64,000 nucleotides of DNA from assembly GCA_030272155.1 (NCBI GenBank), contig CP126191.1, positions 9,012,501 through 9,076,500 of the forward strand, given 5' to 3'. Positions 1 to 11,589 of the stretch are shown here, piece after piece (the stretch's first letter is position 1; the number at the start of each line of letters is the position of its first letter). The translations under genes and the position numbers were made by a program. The stretch comes from Tetradesmus obliquus. Lineage: Eukaryota; Chlorophyta; Chlorophyceae; Sphaeropleales; Scenedesmaceae. The notes below the pieces were generated by a model. The model worked only from the letters and a program-made list of their open reading frames with translations, did not search any database and was not told where the DNA came from.

Positions 1-3000
1 GTAATGCCAGCACTCGTTTGTGAGCACCCTGGGATTTTACGTGGAACAGCCGGGCTGCGTTGCCGATTGGTTTGTCCAGGCAGGATCCTGCTGCCTACAA
101 CACAATGCTCCAGCAGTGTGCAACATTGCAGGGCGACCGTCGGGCCTGATTTGCTCACTGAGACGTCTGGCAGACGAATGCTACTAAATGACTAGTCAGT
201 ACTCCTGAAAGAACCTCAGACACTGACAGTTCACATAGCAACGACAGGGCGACCAGGAACAGCAGTATTGCAGTATACTGCAGTACGTACTGCATGAATC
301 ATGGTAGGCCGCTGCCCACACTGTTCTGAACTGACTGCTGTGATTCCGACTCTGAGTCAGCTCAGGGTCAGCGGTTTTCAAGAGTTGCGTATAGACTGGG
401 TAACCATGATGTTACAAAGCTAAGTTGCGGGCTGTTGCCTGCAAGGTTGACAGCAGCCCCGCGCGTAACGGCGTCACTCAGACACGGCAGCTGGCCAAGG
501 TACATGCAGCCAGGCTTGTGCTCAGTGGGGCCCACAAGGCTTGCACCCTTAGCCAGGCGCAATGCGGCCCGCTCAAGTTGCGCTGAGGCCAGTCAGCGCA
601 GAGCATTGGCCAGCCTGGCACTATGGAGCTGTGCGTAAGTGCAGCTCATCTCATGAGGATGAGGACAACCTGAACGCATGCAAGGCTGTGCCACGCACAT
701 GACGATGAAAGCAACTGATTGTCAAGATCACAGGCAAAAAACAAGCTGTCGAGAGAATTCACAATTCCAAGATCGTGCAGCTGCTATTGTACAACATGAC
801 ATACATGCACAGCCCGAACAAACCAATAAAAGCAGATGAATGCCCACAGCCACATAAGTATGTCAAGGTGGCCCCCTATTGCTGCTGCAAGGCACACGGA
901 TGCATCCCAAGGGGCTGGCGGCTGCTGCGCCCGCAGCCACTGAGCAACGCAGCAGCGTTGCATGGTGGGGTGGGAATGGGAGCGGGTCGGGGCAGGAGGC
1001 GGCGACGGGTGCAGAGCAGGGCACAGAAGAAGAGTGGGTGTTTGGTGGATGCGCCCTGGTGTGCTGGCACATCTGCTGCGGCGCTCAACTCGGGCAAGAA
1101 AGATGTGCAAGCATGGGTAAGGGCGGCCAGAGCACCCTGACGCGGCATCTTGGTCCGATGGAATGTCATATAACATGTTACAAGTAACAATCTGTAACAT
1201 GTAGCATGTCGCACGCACCGGGGCTTGTGGAGTGTCCTGGCACTGCATTACTCATTTGATGTGCCGAGTGAGCCGTGAATTGCTTTGTATGTCTTAAAGG
1301 CATGGTGGTCTGCATTCATCCTTACTGCAGGACGACAAAACTGCCCAGCATATCTATGTGCATGAGGAAATGTGCTGTCAGATGTTGCACATATCTGTAT
1401 GAGTTGTGTTGCGCGCAGTGTTGGCACTGCTGTGCTTTATGGAAGCGTCTTCAGCTCCTTACTGTGTGCGTACGACACACTTGATGTACAGCAATCGTGT
1501 ATAAGAGGGTGCTCCTGCTGTGTGTGGTGCAAAATGCGCCAAACTAGCGGCAGATGTCACCTGTGGGAGTGTGAAGGGAGTTCTGCTGATGTGCAGCACA
1601 GCAATTGCGGCGACTTGCTCCGCAGCCATGTCAGCCGCTGCCGCTGCGGTGCGATGTTGCCACGCTGCAAATGTTGGATACCTTGCTGTATGCTTGAGCA
1701 TTGGTATGGCTGCTGCCGACTGCATGCTGCGGCAGCACATCTGAGTGGGATTGCAACGGATACTGCTTGCTGCAGCAAGCCTGTTGAGTGTGTTGCCCCT
1801 GCGTAGGGGCAATCTGCGGTGCTATTGCACACCCCTGTACATTATGATGAAATTTGTCCTTTTTCATCACCCTGCACGGGCATGCTGGTTGTTGGTGCCC
1901 AGCCATTATCGGATTCGCCGCCTTTCGCTACATCAGGTGTAGTGTGCTCTGCATGCTTAGCCGGCCGTTAGCTACCTTTGCTTGCTGACAGAGCGGCAGC
2001 GCAAACGTGTTGTGGTGACAAACCTGCACTACAGGAGAAGGCTTCATGGTGCGTGCAGAGTGTACGTATGCTGAGTGCAATGAGAGTGTGCACGCGCGAG
2101 TTGCTTGCACCAGAGGCCAGCCGTTATCCTGAGCATGTATTGTACTATACTGTGTTGTATGTTGTGTTTGGAATTGATACGAGTTTCTAAGTTTGTGATG
2201 GCAAGTGTGACGCTGCACTCATGCATCGCCATTGCACCGTACTGTCCCGCTGACCCTGCTGCGCAGTGTGCAAAAACAGACAGGTTTCTTATCATGCATT
2301 GGCGGCGTTGGTCTGCCATGAGCACCAGTTTCTGGCAGTGTGCAATGCAAATGTGCACTCGGAGCATGCGTCTGCCACTTTGTATTGAGCTTGAGATGCT
2401 GCAGGCGCTGCATGCAACGCTGCAGCAGCAGGCCCTCGAGCCCAGCACCTCGCAGCTCAGCGCTTCCTCTGCAGGGACGCCTTTCCATGCAGACGCGTTT
2501 TGATGCGTGGCGCCTCAATCACAGCTGCTGTGTATGCGAGCTGCACATATGGGGCTTTCAGCAGCAGTTTTCAGCTGCAGTTTTCAGGAGCAGTTTTCAG
2601 CAGCAGTGTTCAGCAGCAAATTCCAGCAGTAGCACCACACTGCAAGGTCTACATGCAACGTGCAAGATGGATCTCCCAGCTGCTGGCTTGTGTGCTCATG
2701 CTTTGCATTGCTGAGTTAAGTTCCTACCTGTACGGGTCAGGGTGCGCTGTGGCTATGCGGTTGTACCCGCATGCTGTGAAAGATAGGGGGCACCTACACA
2801 GCCAAGGCAGGAGAAATTCACTGCAGCCCCCTCTGCTGCTGTTTCCTCGGCAAGCACTGGAAGCTGCAACGTGATGGCTGCTGCAGCGTGGCCCATAGTT
2901 GTGTGCAGCGGCTTGTTGTGGGTGTACCCTGACTGTCACCCAGATACGCTGAGAGGGCATCTCATATCAAGCGCTACGTTCCTTTTGTTACTTGTCACAA

Positions 3001-4735
3001 AGATAATAGCTGTGTTTTACGCTGGCTTCAGATAAGGTTGTTGGACTGGGCATGGGGATTGCACAGGCAGAGTGCAGGGTTTCTGGGCTGGCTGGTTGTG
3101 TGTGATCCTTACCGGATGTACAGGCTCACTGCCGGCAACAATCATTTCCATGATGCTTACACATGATCTTTAAGGTTGTTGCGCACATGTGGCAGTGGTG
3201 CAGTGGGGTCCCTGGTGGGCAGACACTGCATCCACTACGTGCCTGGGGTACCACCCAATTTGGGATTGGGTGCTCAGTGGTTTCAGCTGATACATGTTCA
3301 CATACCTTGAGTAGGCGGCAGGCAGCTGTGTGTGTTGTGTTATGCACTGTGGGGTGGGTGGGAGGGCATTAGGGGTTGGTGAGAACGTATCTACTCGACA
3401 GGTTTACAGCAGACCGTACCTAGTATGTTGTGCTGTTCTTGCAGGGCGTATGCCTGGTTGACACCGCTCATTACGTACTGCGCAAGCTGTGTATGCTGTG
3501 GTGTAGGTTGCCCTTCTACTGTTCTTGCTTTGGGGTGTCACAACGGGCTATGCAGGCATCCTCCTGTAGTGCAGTTGCTATCTGTGTGCATGTCGTTGCA
3601 GGAGCACAGGCAGCATGTGGCAGCTGCTGCCAGTGCAGGACTGCTGTGTGTTGCATCTGCCAGGTGCAACAGGTGTCGCTACCTGCCATCACCACATGCA
3701 GGATGCAACTGATCGGTAGATTTGTGTCTCCGTTGGTAGGGGTGTCAGGGGCCGAGTGGCTGCCCTGACAGTACACCAGATATGCATATGGCGCCATGGC
3801 ATACGGACCCATATGGCTACCAGCATTCTCTTGATCGATCTTTTTGGTGGTACTGGTTATGTGGTGGTCAGCCGCAAGTACGACCCGCATGCTGCTTTAA
3901 TTTTGCCGCTGATCCTGGCAGAAATGGGATTGGCGCATGGTGCATTGCCATGAGCCAGACATACACAGATGCTGCGGTGCCGCCTGGTACAGCGCATACC
4001 ATCTGATGGCATACAGCAGACACTCTGCCATCAGTTGAAGGCGCGCAGGTGCTGAGCATGTTTACAGCAGCTTGCATGCGGCACACCTTGTTCTGACCGC
4101 ATCTTTTATCATGAGCTTGGTGACAAAGTTGCGGCTCGTGCCGCAAATATTTGCCATTTTTTCCCCAGCTTGATGAGGGCTTGCGCTGCACATTTGCAGG
4201 CATGACAATGGCCGGAGTGGCAGCCTGCTTCACATAGGGCTGGTTGCTGCGCTGTTTGCGGCAGCTGCAGCTATGCTGGTATCACTGATTGTGTGCGGAT
4301 GTCAGCTGGGCAGGAGGCCTGACTGACTGTGCCGCATTGTGTACTGTTGCGTGGTGCACGCGGTCTGCAGTGTGCCGCGACTACCTGCCTGCCAGCTGGA
4401 TACGGGCATACATGTATGGGTTTTTGGTGTGTGTGTGAAATTTACTTTGATGTTGTGTGGCTGACCAAGCACTTTGAGAAATGAGATATGTATGCAAAGT
4501 ACTCTGATATTTGATGTTGGAGCGTTTCACGTCAAGCGATTTACTTCAAGCACAATCAGAGCACTGTGTGTTGTTTAGCAGCAGCACCCCCGTGCCATTG
4601 GAGTCGTGCTGTAAGATCTTTCAACTGGAAATAAAGCGCATGAAATTGTGCTGCTTCACCCATGCTGTGTGGAAGCACTGCATTTGGTACACAACTTGCA
4701 CCTGGTGTCCGGGAGGACTCACTGCACAATTTGCA
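1..4735. other. No supported gene (5' part of window)
   Basis: I read both strands and found only short open frames with no family motif, no chain of splice sites with matching phase and no codon pattern like that of the genes further right. The sequence is rich in TGTGTG and GCATGC words and has fewer CAG/CTG runs than the genic part. It may be intergenic DNA or long introns of a gene whose exons lie outside the window. Confidence 0.5.
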
Positions 4736-4739
4736 TTGT

Positions 4740-5000
4740 ACGGCCTGCAGCATGCTTTGTGGGGCCCTGCAGCATGCATCGTGCGGCCTGCATGATGCAT
4801 CGTGCGGCCTGCAACATGCATCCTGCGGCCTGCACCATGCATCATGCGGCCTGCAGCATGCTTTGTGCGGCCTGCAGCATGCTTTGTGCGGCCTGCAGCA
4901 TGCTTTGTGCGGCCTGCAGCATGCATTGTGCGGCCTGCAGCATCCACTGCAGGGCCTGCAGCATGCGTCTGTGCGGCCTGCAGCATGCATCCTCCGGCCT
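4740..5000. repeat. 21-bp minisatellite, about 12 units
   Basis: A tandem array with consensus unit GCGGCCTGCAGCATGCTTTGT. Units in the middle (about 4849-4920) are identical; flanking units differ at a few bases, mostly in the last six. Since 21 is a multiple of three, several frames stay open on both strands, giving heptapeptide-repeat ORFs such as HAAGRTK on the minus strand. Those ORFs are explained by the repeat and are not treated as genes. Confidence 0.9.
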
Positions 5001-8000
5001 GGGGCATTCTTTTTGGGGCGCTGCCAGTGCAGGGTGCTACGCGAAGATGCCCCCTGGCACCTGCATTTGTTAGTTGTTACTTGCATTTGCTCAAAACAGC
5101 GGCCTCAGTGCGGCAGTGCTGCAGTCTGCTGCAGCTGGCTGCTACCAGACAGCAGCTGGCAAAGTGCTGCAGAGCTGCGCGTGTTGGCCCAGCTTGCTTT
5201 TAGTACAGTCACAGGCAATAAGCAGTCGAATGTAGGCTGCCGCCTACAACTGCTGCTGATCACTGACGAGGATGCAGAGGCCGCACCTCTGCTGTTTTGC
5301 TGATGAGGACAATTAGGCAACCGCAGCCCAGCCGGCGCCTGTTTCCATAACAGCTGCGCTCAAGTTGGTGTGCAGAGTGCACTTTGAGCACTGCTGCTGT
5401 TTACTGCGGTGTCACCCGGACGCTGACCCTTTTTCTTCTCATGCTAATGCTCCGGGTGTTGACGATGCTGATGAGTTCTTTTTTGCTGTTTCTGCTGTTG
5501 TTCCTGGCATTGATCAACTGTTTCAATGTTTCTGTGCTATGAGCCTCTCGTTGGCTCCTGATAGGGGTTCCCACTCTTTGGTTGAGGTATCTGGCGCAAC
5601 GTAACACACTGGTTATGGCTGCCAGCATTGCTATTGAAATGCGTGCAGCCTGAGCTGTGCCATTCTTGACAGTTGAGGCCGCACAATTTAGTTTGCAGCA
5701 AAAGAGGATCTGCAATGCTCAATTCCCTGGTGTCTTTCAAGGCTGTTGTACTACTGTATCAAGACTTGCAGGAGATACAATTTGCAATAGTGTAGCATGG
5801 GCATGCGGCTTCCTGCTCCTGCATGACAATGCACCGGCAATGCTGCCTCGGGTTGTTAGCATGCTTATGAAAATGCGGGTGTGTTACACGTCGCGTTCAT
5901 CCCATGTTGACAGCGCTGAGGCAGTAGAAGCGCACCCTATGTTGCTGTATGTGTGTACCTTCATGTTGATTGAGTGGCTGCCTATGTGCGAGGAGAGACT
6001 TGGAGCAGCACTCCACATGCTTGAGTTGGTGGTGCATGCAGATGCAGAATTGGCTGTGACTGACGTTCAGAATTGCGGCAGCACTTCGCTTGGCTGCTTG
6101 TACACACACAAAGAAAGTTGCGGCAGTGTCACTCAAGCTTGCATGCGTTGTGTGGTGTTTACATTGAATGTTTTTGGAAGCATGTCACCTGTGCCGCAAC
6201 CAGTGCAGCCAGCCTATACACGGGAGGTGTACCTGTTAAACCACAAAAAAGAGGTGTACCTGTTACTTGTGTCTGTACATATCACGCCAGCTGGCCATCA
6301 GTAAGAACAGCTATGGAAGCACTGGCGCACTACTCCAAGTATCAACAGCAAGTGTGTACAACGCTGACTGCATGCAGCGCAGCAGCAGCATGTGGGCGGC
6401 ATGTGCACACCATGCGCCGTGCATACACGTGCAAGAAGATGCAAGAAGCAGCAGTGTGGCGTCTTTGCAAGAAATCATAAGCAACCAGAAGCAGGAGTCG
6501 ACCAACTTGGAGGAGGCTCCTGGAAGCACGCAGAGCTGCACTGCATGCACCCAAGAGGGCAGCTAGACATCCAAGAGATGACCAGAACACAAGGCTGAAC
6601 AACAAGAAACAACAATCTCAACAGCACTACTGGTAGTACCTGCAGCTGCCCGGGCGTGCTGCTTGGCATATGCAGCTATGCTTGACCCAGCCCCGAATGC
6701 AACCTGCCCACTACTAGCATCAGGGCCCTGCACAGCTGCTTGCACGCTGCCTGCCTGTACCCCTCACAGGAATGCGAGTGAATGCACACACAGAAATGCT
6801 GCCGAGAGTCTCCTTCTGCAGACTGCTGATACATGTATCAGAACACTTCCAACAAAACTTTCACCCACCCAGTACAGGAGGACCACCTTTGATGCGTAAC
6901 TGCGCATATCAAGCAGGTGCAGTGGCACTGCAGCATGGTGCCATGTGTGGTTGCGCATTCTTCATGTCCCAGCCAGAGCGTGCTACTGCACATGCAATGA
7001 AAGGGGATAAAGCAGCCGCAGCGCGCGCATGCTGTGGTGCCATCAGAAAGCAGCAGATATTGCCTGGGCTATCCTGTGCACTGACCTTGGCGGGTCTGTG
7101 CAGCAAGCATTGTTTCTGCGACGCCGTGACCTGCATTGAAACTGCATGCACAGCCACAACATCTGATAGCAAAACAGCAACTGTAAGTGTAACACATATT
7201 ATGCAATTCTGTAAAAGAAAACACATGCGACTCAAGCACTGCACCACCCAGAACCCCTTTTCCACACACATACAGCAAACAAAGCAGAACAAGCTGCTTA
7301 CATCACTTGTTGATGGTTGGGGCCGCACCATTGTTGCTCGGAATTGACATCCTCTTCACCCCTCACCAATAGAGAGGCAATAATAGTCATAGTTTCCGCT
7401 CCGTACGGGGCGCGGTTGCCGATGCCGATGACAAGGTATGGCTTACAAGAAGACTATTATCATTATTATCCTCTTCACATGGCAAGCAACGCCATGTTCT
7501 GTAAGGTTGGCTGCCGCAACTGCAGCATGCGAGCCAGCGGGCACTGCCGCAACTGCAGCATGCGAGCCAGCGGGCACAGCAGACATACCTGGCACAGCTC
7601 CATGCAGCAATTGCTGCATAGTTTGCAAACTAATCACATTTAAACACCACCACATGCCGAGTACGCAAAATCTGGAGCCACAAAAGAACCTGGGGGCCGC
7701 AGCATACATGAAAAAAGTTCTGCAATCTGACAAAAGACACAGACCCGGGTTTTGCCGCAGCACCATGCGTCAAGTGGTTGACAAGGAGCTCTCTTGCTGA
7801 CCGAACGAAAATGCAGCACCTAGACACACGCAAAGAACACAACTCTTTCAGCACCAGCCATGGAAGACCTTTGTCATCCGGGCACAAGAACTCAGGCTGA
7901 CTGACTCAAGCGCAAAATGCATTTGTATGCCATTGCAGCACACCACCAAGCGAAGTATGCAAGGGTACTATTGCGTTGTGCGAACTGCAACGCTGCATAA

Positions 8001-8871
8001 TGCACAAACCTACTGACTCTGTCGCTGGCGAGTGCAGTTTGTGCTGAAACTGAGACATAAAATGCCACAACTTCATGCACAGCTGAAAGAAGTATAGCTC
8101 AGCTGTTAGATTGTATATATGCACCCCCCAAACACACAGCATGCATGCACACAGATATGCTCACTGCTCGTAGCACACGCCCCACAACTGTACAACATGC
8201 GCCATTCCTCTTGCCCCGGGGACGAATCGCAAAGTGCCTGGTTTGCCCTAGAGTCGCTGTACATCAGCCACCAGCACACCACCCACCTCTGCCACATTTG
8301 AATCAGTTATGCAGATGCTACTGTACTTCTACTGACTTGCTGCAACAGTACTGACTTGAAGGTCAGCTGGCGCCCCCAGGCTTGCCAGCCAACCAACAGC
8401 AACAGCCCATGCATTCCAGCAGCTCCTGTACACGCCTCAAAAAAGCCGATGTGTGCACGCCTCCGTTGGCCAATAGGCCACACTCGACACTCCATGTTCT
8501 CTTTCTGTATCAGTTCATCAGCCGGAATAGACGCCTAACACACGTATGCACAAGTGAAATACAAGCAACACACCCATGCACAGGTCTTGTTGTTGTGCAA
8601 CAGTTTGATGATCCACGTAATAGCATCACACAATGCGCCTAGATCTGCAGATCAGTGAGAGCGACATACAGAGCACTGTTGCGCCCACCATGTGTTCACC
8701 GTTCACGTTGCTTTCGCCCACATTCCTCGCCCGCTGTGCTATAGTACTAGCTAATAGGGTAGCAAAGTCTGATGGTGTTCAGTACACACGACAATATGTG
8801 GTACACACCGCCCGCAAGGCAGGGTAGCTAAACTGATCCTCCAAACCACCCATGCGCACACTCCACAACAC
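5001..8871. other. No supported gene
   Basis: The longest open frame (5657-6304, plus) has no recognisable domain and is rich in Cys, His and Met, as expected for random frames in this composition. A 15-base word GAGGTGTACCTGTTA occurs twice close together (about 6225-6266). No tRNA, rRNA or transposon protein was recognised. Confidence 0.45.
7511..7576. repeat. Exact 33-bp tandem duplication
   Basis: Two adjacent identical 33-bp copies, each beginning CTGCCGCAACTGCAGCATGC. There is no sign that it is coding. Confidence 0.9.
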
Positions 8872-8981
<110 letters not shown>

Positions 8982-8995
8982 ATCACACGCTTGTG

Positions 8996-9196
8996 TCACC
9001 TGGTGCTCAGCGCATCCAGCTGCCGCTGCAGCAGCATCAAATCATGCTGTAGCTGCGCAGACAGCCCACTCGTGTTGCCAAACTGGGTCCTCACCCCACT
9101 CCTGGCTGACTGCATGCCTGCAGCTGCATTCACTGCATCGGCATCCACAGCGGCAGATGTGGCTGGCTGTCTCAGCACAAGGCTCGGGTGCTGCCG

Positions 9197-9231
<35 letters not shown>

Positions 9232-9407
9232 CAGATGCATTGTATGTGCTGCTGCTGCTGCTGAAGGCTGCAGGGGCTGCGGCACCACTCCTGTTCACTT
9301 GCTGTGCTGCTGCTGCTGCTGCCAGGGCCTGGTTAGCCGCCTGTTGCTGGCTGAGCACCGGGCTGTGGCTGGCTGCTGCAGCTGCTTGGGGCCCGCAGGG
9401 TGCCCCG

Positions 9408-9438
<31 letters not shown>

Positions 9439-10419
9439 GGCGCTGGCGCAACTGCAAAACAACAAAGTACAAAGTAAAGGGCATATGTCAAGCTTCCGTA
9501 CACATCTACCTGTGCGCAACATACCTGCACTGCACCTGCTTGTGCTGAGTAGGGTGTGCATTGACAAGGCTCTTGCAGCACAGGTGCAAGCAGCAAGCAG
9601 CACAGACACGAGACTGACACATTGTGAGCGCTGCTGACAGAGAGTTGTTTCGTCGTACACGTCAGCAGCGGACCAAAGCAGGCGTCAAAATGATGTATTA
9701 TACTTATTAGCATCACAGGTTTACCTTATGTGCTGACCATCTGGGCTCACCTGATGGAACCCAACAATCTCATCGCCTGAAGTGGGAGACAGGGGGCTGC
9801 CAGCTGGAGGGTGACTCAGCAAGCCAGGCAGCGGCTCGCTGTTGCTGAAGAAGCTAGGCTGCAATGCGTGGATGCGGCCTGTGTTGCTGCTGCTGCTGTT
9901 GTTGGCCACGGTGGGGTGCTGCATGCCGGGCACCATGGCTGAGCCGGCCAGCTGCTGCTGCAGATGCAGCAAATCCTCGTCCAATGTTGGTGGCAGAGGG
10001 GAGCTGAGGCTATCTCGCTGCTGCTGCTGCTGCTGGGGCAGCAGCTGCATTGCAAGCTGCTGCTGCCACTGCTCTCCGCCAAGTACCCGCGGCATAGACA
10101 GTGAGCCCATGATGCTGGCGTCTGTGTTGAGCATGCTACTGCGCGGGGCCAGGGCAAAGTCTGGGTGCCTCTGCGCAAACAAGCTCCTGCTGTGAATGTG
10201 GCCGCTGGAGCTGTGCTCCTGCAGCAGCTGCTGCTGCTGCTGCCGCTGCAACTGCTGCTGGTGCAGCTGCGGCAGCAGCAGGGCCTGTTGCGAGGCGCCC
10301 GCTAACTGCGCTGAGTGCTGGCTGCTGCTGGTTTGATGGGTGCTGCCGCTGGCACTGCCGCTGCCGCTGTGAGCACTGCTCGTGTGTGGTTGGCTGCCAA
10401 GGCTGCTCAGTGACATCAA

Positions 10420-10450
<31 letters not shown>

Positions 10451-10808
10451 AGTGCCAGCTGCAGGAGGTTGGTTGGTGGTGCCTCTGCTTCAGCTGAATG
10501 GCTGCTGCCAGACAGCTGCCGCATAAGCATGTTGAGCGAGCTGCTGTCAAGGCTTCTGCCGCTGCTGCTGTGCAGTCCTAGCTGCAGCTCTTGATGCATC
10601 TGGTGCAGAAGCTGCTGCTGCTGCTGCTGGTCCTGCTGTCTGTGTTGTGCAGCGAGCATGGGTCCGCACACTGCTGGCACTAGCGCTGGCCCTCCGCTGC
10701 CTGCTGCTTGCAGCACGTCTCTGCTGCCGCTGTTGTCCCACTCAGTGGCTAGCCCTGATGATCGGCTAACTGCCAGGGGTGACAGCTGCTGCTCAGCTGC
10801 AGCATCAG

Positions 10809-10845
<37 letters not shown>

Positions 10846-11297
10846 ATTGAGGATGGTGGGCTGCTCGCAGCTGAGCTGCCTGTGCAGTGCAGCAGCTGCC
10901 AAGCTGGGTGCTGCAGGGTCCTCCTGCAAGCTGTGTGTCCTCATCCAAGGGACGAGTGTTGCTGTAGGTGTGGAGCTGTCGAGTGCGGCAGCAGCTGCTG
11001 CTGCTGCTGCTGCCAGCTCACTGGGGTGATGCCAGGAAGCCAGGAGCGGCTGCTGGCCGGGCAAGCTGCATATGGCGTTGCTCTGTGCAGCACGCTGCTG
11101 CTGCTGCCGCTGCGGCTGCTGCGGCGGCGGCATCTGCAGCTTATTGTGCATGCGTGCTGCACGTGGCGGTGGTGGCGGTGGTGGTGGCGGCGGCTGGGGC
11201 AGCAGCGGTGGCGCAGCATTGCTTGCCCGGCTGCTCCTCCCGCTGTTGCTGCTGCTGCCTTGGGCTGGGATTTCTGTTTGATGATGGCAGCCTGGGA

Positions 11298-11330
<33 letters not shown>

Positions 11331-11509
11331 GGCTTTGTCTGAAGCTGCAACTGGCGGCACGCTGGCCACGCACAAACACAGCATCCCTGGCATGCCCTGT
11401 GGTCGGCATACTTATCTGATGTTGCCGCTGCTGCTGCTGCTGCTGCTGGCGTGTCATGCTGGTGCTGCCTGCTAAGGGGAAGGATTGTGTTGCTTGTTCA
11501 TGGCTGCAG

Positions 11510-11542
<33 letters not shown>

Positions 11543-11589
11543 GCCATCTGCAACCCTTGACAGTCGTTTCTAACCCCAGCAAAAAACAT
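8996..11589 (-). CDS. Gln/Ser/Ala-rich low-complexity protein, function unknown
   Basis: Two exons are supported on the minus strand: 11589-9751 and 9451-8996. They join in phase 0 across a GTGAGC donor and a TTTTGCAG acceptor, reading FHQ then LRQRLAAA, for about 764 residues. The protein is dominated by poly-Gln blocks, Ser runs, a poly-Pro block (about residues 130-145) and poly-Ala, all coded by CAG/CTG-type repeats. Short non-repetitive islands contain RQLS (twice) and a C-terminal amphipathic stretch LQHDLMLLQRQLDALSTR. I recognise no DNA-binding or catalytic domain. Composition like this is common in transcriptional coactivators and RNA-binding proteins of green algae, but that is only analogy. 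The start is uncertain: ATG at 11589 or the in-frame ATG at 11547. TTGCAG directly before the 11547 ATG could instead be an acceptor, in which case upstream exons with the real N-terminus are missing from this model. Confidence 0.6.

Noticed and set aside
4556-5303. Several ORFs of 130-213 codons on both strands
   Set aside because: They are products of the 21-bp minisatellite, whose length is a multiple of three.
5657-6304. 215-codon plus-strand ORF
   Set aside because: No domain, no codon bias like the real genes and no splice partners. It could be coding, but I cannot support it.
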